Shown piece after piece: positions 1 through 5,230 of a DNA stretch of 7,179 nucleotides. The notes beneath the pieces were generated by a model that was given only the letters and a program-made list of their open reading frames with translations, was not told where the DNA came from and did not search any database. Origin of the DNA: Clostridia bacterium (GTDB lineage: Bacteria; Bacillota; Clostridia; Peptostreptococcales; Anaerovoracaceae); assembly GCA_024682015.1 (NCBI GenBank), contig JAIKZT010000016.1, positions 1 to 7,179 on the forward strand, written 5' to 3'. Both the position numbers and the translations under genes were made by a program. Numbering within the stretch: the stretch's first letter is position 1; each line of letters starts with the position of its first letter.

Positions 1-1
1 G

Positions 2-1168
2 TCCCTGCCTGACGGCTGGAACGTAACGCGGTATGAGATGCAGGCGGACGCCCTGCCCGAACTGACCCGCGAAGAGATGCTCTCGGCCCTGCGGCACCCC
101 ATCGGCATGCCGTCCATCCGCGAGCTGGCGGAACAGGGATCCGAAGCCGTGATCGTCTTCGACGACCTCAGCCGCGGCACCCGGGCCCAAATCCCGGCGG
201 AGCTGGCGGTGGAAGAGCTTCTGGCGGGCGGCATCGGGGCGGACCGCATCCGCTTCCTGTGCGCGCTCGGAAACCACGCGCCGCTCACCCGTGCGGACTT
301 CGTCTGCAAACTCGGGGAAAGGATCGTGGAGAACTTCCCCATCTACAATCACAATCCATACGAGCATCTCGTCCGGATCGGGACGGACAGCCAGGGCGCG
401 GACGTGCTCATCAACCGAGGATTCATGGAATGCGACGTCCGCCTCGGCATCGGATCCGTCTCGCCGCATCCGCTGAACGGCTTTGGTGGCGGCGGTAAGA
501 TCCTGTTTCCCGGAATTGCCGGGATCACCACGACGGCCGCCAACCACGGCCGCCGGCAGTTTAAGCCCTTTTCGCAGGAGAAGAGCCTCTTTCGGCAGGA
601 GATCGAGCAGATGGTCCGCATGACGAGGCCTTTCTTCAAAATTGACGCCGTACTGAACGCGCATCTCGACATCGTCCGGCTGTTCGCGGGCGACCCCATC
701 GCCGAGTTCGAGGAAGCGATGGCTGCCTCCGCTGCTCTTAATACGATGACCCCGGCCAGGGAAAAGCACGACGTGGTGTTCGTCAACGCCAACGCCAAAT
801 ACAACGAAGCGCTCATCGCCATCCGGGTCGGCTGCCAGGTCCTGAAGGATGGCGGCGACCTGGTGCTCATCAACCACTGTGCACAGGGCCAGGTCGTGCA
901 CTATCTGTACAGCGCCTTTGGCAGCGGCTACGGCGGTGCCATGTGGCGTCCGGTCGATAAGCGCTTCACGTCCTGCGCCGGCCGCATCATCTACTTTACG
1001 CCCTATCCGGACTACTGCAGCAAATGGATCCAGAATGAGCCGCACAAGGTCGTCTTCGCGAAGACCTGGGACGAAGTGATGGCGCTGCTGCGCGGGCGCG
1101 GCAGCCATACCAGCGCCTGCGTCATCCCCGACGGAACCATTTCGCGCTTTGCGGGGATGGGGAAATGA
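2..1168 (+). CDS. LarA-family nickel-pincer racemase/epimerase (5'-partial)
   Basis: This is a homologue of lactate racemase LarA (DUF2088 family). These cytoplasmic enzymes racemise or epimerise 2-hydroxy acids using a nickel-pincer nucleotide bound to a lysine. The reading frame is open from base 2, and the codons before the first ATG (38) read as family sequence (S-L-P-D-G-W-N-V). The ATG at 38 is therefore internal and the true start lies before the window, probably only some 15-20 codons missing. Counting that Met as residue 1, the motifs are DLSR (43-46), GNH (H80), SPHP (H144), GFGGGGK (K154) and ANH (H170). The H-H-K-H spacing (64, 10, 16) nearly equals the 66, 10, 16 of L. plantarum LarA H108, H174, K184 and H200. 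Cofactor binding and catalysis thus look intact. The Q-x-x-K pair expected before the DGG turn (272) is not evident, so the substrate may not be lactate. No larB, larC or larE is in view. Confidence 0.9.
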   Translation, partial: SLPDGWNVTRYEMQADALPELTREEMLSALRHPIGMPSIRELAEQGSEAVIVFDDLSRGTRAQIPAELAVEELLAGGIGADRIRFLCALGNHAPLTRADFVCKLGERIVENFPIYNHNPYEHLVRIGTDSQGADVLINRGFMECDVRLGIGSVSPHPLNGFGGGGKILFPGIAGITTTAANHGRRQFKPFSQEKSLFRQEIEQMVRMTRPFFKIDAVLNAHLDIVRLFAGDPIAEFEEAMAASAALNTMTPAREKHDVVFVNANAKYNEALIAIRVGCQVLKDGGDLVLINHCAQGQVVHYLYSAFGSGYGGAMWRPVDKRFTSCAGRIIYFTPYPDYCSKWIQNEPHKVVFAKTWDEVMALLRGRGSHTSACVIPDGTISRFAGMGK

Positions 1169-1180
1169 CGAGATCATTTG

Positions 1181-1219
1181 AAAAGCCGCCGCGCAGGTCG
1201 CTCGGCGGCTTTTTTTATT
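1181..1219 (+). terminator. Rho-independent terminator after the larA-like gene
   Basis: An 11-bp perfect stem, AAAAGCCGCCG (1181-1191) with CGGCGGCTTTT (1203-1213), encloses an 11-nt loop. A T-rich tract (seven consecutive T from 1210, then ATTT) follows. It starts 12 bases after the larA-like stop. On the minus strand the same stem is followed only by TTTTCAAAT, so it could also stop the convergent minus-strand transcript ending at 1230, though less efficiently. Confidence 0.88.
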
Positions 1220-1229
1220 TGAGAGCGGA

Positions 1230-1769
1230 TCAGTCTGAATCGCCCTTCAGCTTGCTCAGATCGAGAACCGTTTCCTTCACGACGGCGCAGTTTCTGCGGT
1301 CCACTGCAAGCACCTTCAAAACGGGCAACGGATAGCTCGCGCTATGCAGCGTGAGCGCTGAAACGCCAGACGAAGCATAGGGCGTGACTGCCATGTCCAG
1401 CATGCGCCCGGAGCTGTCGTACAGCGCCATGATAACGGTCCTGGCGCCGGTTTTGGACAAAGAGCTGACCCAGGAACTCTTCGGGGTCACGCGGATGTTG
1501 TGACTCCCGTAGTCCACTGTGAGTTCGAAATCGGCCAGCCCATAGGACTGCACGGTGCGCTCCCAGACCGCGTTGAGCGCAGAATCCTGCTCCGGCGTAT
1601 AAACCGCATCGAGCGGGATCGTCTTTCCGTCGGGATCGGCCCAGCAGACCTGAACGTATCCATCCCGCGAAAAGACATAACTGACCAGGGAATACGACGC
1701 CGGATACGGGTTATCCATCGTAACGTCGGACAGGCCGTCCCATGTTCCGCCCTGCCCGCTAAGCTGCAT
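1230..1769 (-). CDS. Unrecognised C-terminal fragment of a probable exported, beta-rich protein
   Basis: I do not recognise this product. The frame encodes about 179 residues from the ATG at 1769, which lies one base after the TAA of the upstream frame, with no Shine-Dalgarno sequence. The frame is open back to 1859, but there the neighbouring frame clearly codes for a membrane protein, so the extra residues are a shadow. The product has no signal peptide or membrane helix. It is rich in Ser, Thr, Tyr and Val. Its second half carries a stretch with ALYDSSGRML, which resembles the small beta domains ending many secreted Clostridia proteins (AlYDxxGrml pattern). An exported-type domain without an export signal suggests a remnant fused downstream of the broken membrane-protein gene. 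It may be the far C-terminal part of that same protein with the middle deleted, or part of another gene. It ends in TGA, 17 bases short of the terminator region shared with the opposite strand. Confidence 0.5.
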   Translation of the reverse strand: MQLSGQGGTWDGLSDVTMDNPYPASYSLVSYVFSRDGYVQVCWADPDGKTIPLDAVYTPEQDSALNAVWERTVQSYGLADFELTVDYGSHNIRVTPKSSWVSSLSKTGARTVIMALYDSSGRMLDMAVTPYASSGVSALTLHSASYPLPVLKVLAVDRRNCAVVKETVLDLSKLKGDSD

Positions 1770-1770
1770 C

Positions 1771-2352
1771 TTATACCGGTTGATGGCGACTGAAAGCGTC
1801 GAGGATGTCCACGTTGCCGATCGTCCCCAGAAACGCGCCGGCATACCGCACGTTTGCATCGTAGTACGTCATGCCCGCAGGATAGAGGGTCAGCGGGTTG
1901 AACCCGCCAAACTGCGCGAAGGCCAGCAGGCAGTTCGCGCCCATGGCCAAAGCCGCCGGGAGGAACACCCATCCGGCCGGTCTCTTTCGCGAAGAAACCA
2001 CCAGAAAAACCAGGACGTACATCGCAATCGCCAGCAATCCCTCGCAGCGCCCGCCGCCCCAGAAGGCAGTCTGCCGGTAAGGCGACAAAACCGTCGAAAG
2101 CGCCGTAAACGCCAGATAGAGCATGACCGCTTTCTGCGCGGGACTCGTCTCTTTCAGCCAGGAGACCGGCTTCAGCTTTTGCCGCCTGCCGACGGCGGCC
2201 AGCTCCAGCCGGACGAGCAGCGCGGCGAGAAGATAAATGCCCGTCAGAATGAGATAAGCCTCTCCCTTATGCCGCGTGATCTGCCCGTAGCCATCCGGGC
2301 CCATATAGAGAAGATAGGCGCTGCAGAGCAGCGCCAAATAGATGTCCGTCAA
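1771..2352 (-). pseudogene. O-antigen ligase/polymerase-like membrane protein, N-terminal fragment
   Basis: The 193 readable residues match the start of Wzy/WaaL-type O-antigen ligase family proteins as found in Clostridia. Those are multi-pass proteins of about 450 residues or more that join or polymerise surface glycans. Hydrophobic segments are visible near residues 4-17, 32-49, 75-90, 106-120 and 128-148. Conserved-looking stretches include TALSTVLSPYR (83-93), FNPLTLYP (151-158) and FLGTIGNVDIL (174-184). The frame hits a stop nine codons after that last motif, where the family normally continues with many more helices, so the gene is truncated or frame-broken. The start is TTG (2352-2350), supported by AAGGA (2363-2359), which overlaps the stop of the upstream lipoprotein gene and sits at good spacing. 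The gap to that gene is 9 bp, so they are co-transcribed. Whether the break is real or an assembly fault cannot be decided here. Confidence 0.65.
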
Positions 2353-2356
2353 TGTT

Positions 2357-2363
2357 GTTCCTT
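2357..2363 (-). promoter_or_regulatory. Shine-Dalgarno sequence that decides a TTG start
   Basis: AAGGAAC on the minus strand overlaps the TAA stop of the clostripain-like gene (2364-2362). GGAA (2361-2358) ends five bases before TTG (2352-2350). No ATG or GTG is equally well placed, and the first codons after this TTG already give a hydrophobic segment, so TTG is the likely start and the two genes are probably translationally linked. Confidence 0.6.
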
Positions 2364-4371
2364 ACTTCGGGTCCATGAACATGTTTTCGCCCTCGATGCG
2401 GCAGTCGACTTCGGCAGAGGTGATGGTGTTGCCGCCGGCGTCGCGCATCTCGAAGACGAGCGTGTACGTGCCGTCGGGCAGCCACAACTCCTCGAAGACC
2501 GTGTCGTCATCGTAGACGAAGCTGCCGACCGTGTACGGGGTAAGCTTGTCGCTGCTTGCAGAAGCGATGTACCAGATGACGTCGATCTTGTCACCCTCCT
2601 CGAGAGTGTACATGTTCTTATCTGCCATGCCGTTTGCGTCGATGGGCTTGCGCGCGCCGAGCACCGTCCACTCCTCATCGTTGAAATCGTAGACGACTTC
2701 GAGCTTGTACGCCTCGCCGTTGATCATCACGGGCACGGCATAGATGTTGTAATCCTCACCCTCGTAAGACAGTTCCATGAACACGAGCTGCCCGCCGAAC
2801 GCACCCCACACGCCGCGGAAATTGTCAGTAAACACGCCCTTTTCCCAATCGGCGTAGATGTCGTTGTCCGTACCGAGCCACAGCACGTTGCCGCTCTTGT
2901 CGTCGCTGTAGTAAAGCGAAAAGCTGATGCCGCTCATGAGCTTATCCGCTTCGGGCCCGAGCGTGAGCACCGCGGAACCCTCTTCGTTGACGGTCAGATG
3001 CTTGCCCTGCCAGTCGGTATCCTTTAAAGTCTTTGGCTTTTCCACTTCCTTGGCGCCGTTTAGGCTCTCCAGGTAACTGAGGCCGTCCTGGTCGAGCTTG
3101 CCGGTGAGCGCGTACTCGTAGAAGAAGGGGAACGAACGGCTCGCGGAGATGCCGGTGTAGGCATTGTACGTCTTCATGTCCTTGATGAACGGGAAGAAGA
3201 ACGACAGGCCGGTGGCTTCGCTCTTGTACTGGCCCTTGATCTGGTACAGCACGCAATCGCCAAGCGCCTTCGTAACAGCCTTGGCGCCATCCAGGAGGCC
3301 TTCGCAGGAACGGGCCACGTGACCCAGGTCCACCATGTTCGTAAATCCCTGCTCGCGGGTGTTGCCGCCGTAACTCTCACAGCTGGTGGCCATACGCGCG
3401 AACCGGTTCGTGAAGGATGGGTCGACCGAGGCGGCCATGAGCACCGCATCGCCGAACGTTTCGTAAGCATCCAGCAGGCCGTCGAGTTTTTGCAGATCCA
3501 CGAGGGAGAGCGTAGCCTTGGCCACGATGCGCTCCTTCGTACAGCCTCTGTAATAGGAGTCGCAGATGATCTTGCCGAGCGCGGCGCCGTCCATGGACGG
3601 GTCTGCCGCGAGTTTGGCGAGCCAGTCGTTGTAATACCAGCCGCCGCCGGGCTCGACCTCTTCGGACGCGACCATGTATTTCGAGATATCCTTCAGCGTG
3701 GCGGCCATGTCGACTGTCGCCATGAGGCAGGTGTCGAAGCCGACGAGTTCGAACGGCGGGTTCGTTTCGGAGAGGTTATAGACGGTATCGAAAGCGGTGT
3801 GGATCTCGTCGAGCGTAAGCGAGTTGTAATTGTTGAGCTCATCGAACGCCACGCCCGCGACGGAACCGCCGCCGTGGTCCCAGAACAGCATCATGGTGTG
3901 ATCCGCCGGGTAGTTATCCTTGCAGAACTTCAGGAAGGAAGCCAGCGTATTGGGATTGCCCATGTTGGCCAGATCCAGGTTCTCCACCAGTTCAAATCCG
4001 CGGCTGCTGTAGACGTAGCGCTGCAGTACGCGGGTCTGCATGGTGTCGTTGTGCCAGCGCTTGGAACCGCCGGTCTCGATCACGACGGTGATGTTGTCGG
4101 GCAGAGGCACGTTGAACACCTCGAGAAGGTCGTTCGTACCGCAGCCATAGTTGCTCTCCAGGTCGCTGCCGCAGAGATACCAGTAGATGGCCCAGGTCTC
4201 GTCCGTACTGACGGGCGCAGCAGGCGTCTTCGTACCGATGTCCACCTGCTGGGGCTCGCTGACTGCGGGCGCGGCAGGTTCGCTCGGCACATCGTCCACG
4301 AACTCGATCGTGCATCCGGCCATCGTGAAAGCCATGCAAAGAGCCAACAGGATCGTAATAATGCGTTTCAT
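2362..4371 (-). CDS. Clostripain-family (C11) cysteine peptidase lipoprotein
   Basis: A 669-residue protein of peptidase family C11 (clostripain, clan CD), predicted to be anchored outside the membrane. Residues 1-20 form a lipoprotein signal: KR, a hydrophobic core, then TMAGC with Cys20 as the lipidation site. A Pro/Ala/Ser-rich linker runs to about residue 55. The peptidase domain follows, with the expected His-Cys dyad: FWDHGGG (His166) and GFDTCLMA (Cys215), plus a family-typical SEEVEPGGGW stretch (237-245). Its fold appears to run to about residue 425. Residues 445-669 are beta-rich and hold no motif I recognise. The ATG at 4371 is chosen because it starts the signal peptide and has GAGG five bases upstream. 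The open frame continues upstream to a GTG at 4479, but those codons lie in the structured leader. C11 enzymes usually cleave after Arg or Lys; the target here is unknown. The gene heads a unit with the membrane-protein gene 9 bp downstream. Confidence 0.9.
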   Translation of the reverse strand: MKRIITILLALCMAFTMAGCTIEFVDDVPSEPAAPAVSEPQQVDIGTKTPAAPVSTDETWAIYWYLCGSDLESNYGCGTNDLLEVFNVPLPDNITVVIETGGSKRWHNDTMQTRVLQRYVYSSRGFELVENLDLANMGNPNTLASFLKFCKDNYPADHTMMLFWDHGGGSVAGVAFDELNNYNSLTLDEIHTAFDTVYNLSETNPPFELVGFDTCLMATVDMAATLKDISKYMVASEEVEPGGGWYYNDWLAKLAADPSMDGAALGKIICDSYYRGCTKERIVAKATLSLVDLQKLDGLLDAYETFGDAVLMAASVDPSFTNRFARMATSCESYGGNTREQGFTNMVDLGHVARSCEGLLDGAKAVTKALGDCVLYQIKGQYKSEATGLSFFFPFIKDMKTYNAYTGISASRSFPFFYEYALTGKLDQDGLSYLESLNGAKEVEKPKTLKDTDWQGKHLTVNEEGSAVLTLGPEADKLMSGISFSLYYSDDKSGNVLWLGTDNDIYADWEKGVFTDNFRGVWGAFGGQLVFMELSYEGEDYNIYAVPVMINGEAYKLEVVYDFNDEEWTVLGARKPIDANGMADKNMYTLEEGDKIDVIWYIASASSDKLTPYTVGSFVYDDDTVFEELWLPDGTYTLVFEMRDAGGNTITSAEVDCRIEGENMFMDPK

Positions 4372-4490
4372 AGGGACCTCACATAAAGTGCTTATGATCT
4401 GCCTACGGGGTCCTGTCGCCAGGGCTTCCTCCCATTGCCCTCGCCTGACGGCTCGGTCATGGGCCCTCCCTGGCACCACCCCTTCGGCTT
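4372..4490 (-). promoter_or_regulatory. Candidate structured 5' leader RNA of the clostripain-like gene
   Basis: The leader can fold into a rod: GCC/GGC (4488-4486 with 4403-4401), GGGGU/ACCCC (4482-4478 with 4411-4407), a perfect 7-bp GCCAGGG/CCCUGGC (4474-4468 with 4424-4418), and CCCAU/AUGGG (4463-4459 with 4435-4431). Purine-rich internal loops separate the helices, and the apical loop is 23 nt. A small hairpin, CATAA/TTATG (4396-4392 with 4386-4382), sits just before the ribosome binding site GAGG (4380-4377). There is no U tract, so it is not an intrinsic terminator. It does not match the signatures I recall for SRP RNA, 6S, RNase P, T-box or the common riboswitches. Helices were found by eye; no covariation has been tested. 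It could be a cis-acting leader, a small RNA, or just GC-rich spacer. Confidence 0.4.
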
Positions 4491-4521
4491 GTTATATATC
4501 GTCTTGATTATACCACTTCAA
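4491..4521 (-). promoter_or_regulatory. Putative promoter(s) for the clostripain-like unit
   Basis: Two overlapping sigma-A-like signals are visible. One is a perfect extended -10, TGGTATAAT (4515-4507), embedding the TAA stop of the upstream gene and lacking a good -35. The other is TTGAAG (4521-4516), 17 bases, then TATATA (4498-4493), or 19 bases to TATAAC (4496-4491). Predicted starts fall near 4500 or 4487; the latter is the base of the rod-shaped leader. This AT-rich patch stands out in a GC-rich window. The signals are seen directly; promoter activity is inferred. Confidence 0.5.
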
Positions 4522-5230
4522 AATCCGTCGTCTGATAGGATCTCAGCCTGTTTGCGTAGGACGCACCCCAGTCGGCTTCGATGTCGAGCAGGACTTCGTC
4601 CGCCAGCTGCCGGCCGCTTCTGCCGAAGATGCGTTCCGCGGTTCTCGCGTAGCTCCAGTACGAGTGCGCGCAGTGGTAGGTGAACCCTCTGCGGCGGTCA
4701 GCCTCGGGGCGGGCCCTGGACGGGTCAAACGCGGCGGTTTGCGCGGCCTGACCCGGCGCGCATCCCTGCAGGTTGCGCACCTTTTGCACGCAATAGGCGC
4801 AATCATGCAGCGTCTGCGGCACCTCGTACACGAGGTAGGGGTTGAACCCCCGCGCGATGGAATTGTCCAGATGCGCGCAGTAGACGAGGCCTGCTTCTTC
4901 GAGGCCCAGCGCCCGGAATTCCTCGTGCCAGGGGCACCGGTGCACGTGGAACTCGAACACAGGCGCGGTGCTGACGACTTCGGAGGCGTTCGCGATGCCT
5001 TCGTCTTTCGCCTCCTTCGTGCTCTCCCACTCGCCGTAGGCCCGGTACGTCTCGTACGTAAGCGGCTGGCCGTCCTGAATGGCGCGCATGGCCATGCGCC
5101 GGCCGCGCTGCTCGGCATAGTACTGCGTCGCGTAGATGAAAGCGGTCTTCCCTCGCTCGCCGAAAGTACCGCAAAGCCGCACGTAAAAACGCGCGGCTAT
5201 GTAGGCATGCAGCTTTTCGTTAAAGCTCAT
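4508..5230 (-). CDS. L-2-amino-thiazoline-4-carboxylate hydrolase-like protein (PF14196)
   Basis: A 240-residue soluble protein that I place in the L-2-amino-thiazoline-4-carboxylic acid hydrolase family. The founding pseudomonad enzyme opens the thiazoline ring of L-ATC to S-carbamoyl-cysteine on the way to cysteine; most Clostridia homologues are uncharacterised. Family-like features are an N-terminal helical region with many Tyr and Arg (1-70), FEFHVHRCPW (92-101), YCAHLDNS (117-124), GFNPYLVYEVPQTLHDCAYC (128-147) and a C-terminal helical part after YHCAHSYW (185-192). Cysteines at 99, 118, 144, 147, 157 and 187 are candidates for catalysis or metal binding, as is the His-rich surrounding; I cannot assign which. 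Length is normal for the family. The ATG at 5230 overlaps the end of ileS by 11 bp, with GGAG ten bases upstream, which points to translational coupling. No S-carbamoyl-cysteine hydrolase gene is adjacent, so the actual substrate is open. Confidence 0.75.
   Translation of the reverse strand: MSFNEKLHAYIAARFYVRLCGTFGERGKTAFIYATQYYAEQRGRRMAMRAIQDGQPLTYETYRAYGEWESTKEAKDEGIANASEVVSTAPVFEFHVHRCPWHEEFRALGLEEAGLVYCAHLDNSIARGFNPYLVYEVPQTLHDCAYCVQKVRNLQGCAPGQAAQTAAFDPSRARPEADRRRGFTYHCAHSYWSYARTAERIFGRSGRQLADEVLLDIEADWGASYANRLRSYQTTDFEVV

Noticed and set aside
38..40. ATG at 38 as the true start of the larA-like gene
   Set aside because: The frame is open to the window edge, the codons upstream read as family sequence, and no Shine-Dalgarno sequence precedes it.
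349..873. Minus-strand open frame inside the larA-like gene
   Set aside because: It is antisense to conserved LarA catalytic motifs, and its translation has no domain features.
1770..1859. ATG at 1859 as the start of the C-terminal fragment
   Set aside because: From 1859 to about 1803 the other frame encodes the conserved FLGTIGNVDIL stretch, so these codons are a shadow.
1780..3027. Long plus-strand open frame (about 415 codons) opposite the membrane and clostripain genes
   Set aside because: The translation is Arg/His/Val-rich, has no recognisable domain, and lies antisense to two convincing minus-strand genes. Long antisense frames are common in GC-rich DNA.
3319..4386. Long plus-strand open frame (about 355 codons) opposite the clostripain gene
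   Set aside because: It mirrors the codon pattern of the minus-strand gene, which has a signal peptide and catalytic motifs. No ribosome binding site or domain was seen on the plus strand.
4372..4479. 36-codon N-terminal extension of the clostripain-like protein from a GTG at 4479
   Set aside because: It would place charged residues before a clear lipoprotein signal peptide, has no ribosome binding site, and overlaps the folded leader. The ATG at 4371 has GAGG at the right distance.
4401..4490. SRP RNA, 6S RNA, RNase P RNA or a common riboswitch in the leader
   Set aside because: The SRP apical GGAA loop and AGCAGCC element, the RNase P signatures and the riboswitch cores I could recall are absent. 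The size is also wrong for 6S and RNase P. It is kept only as an unnamed candidate.
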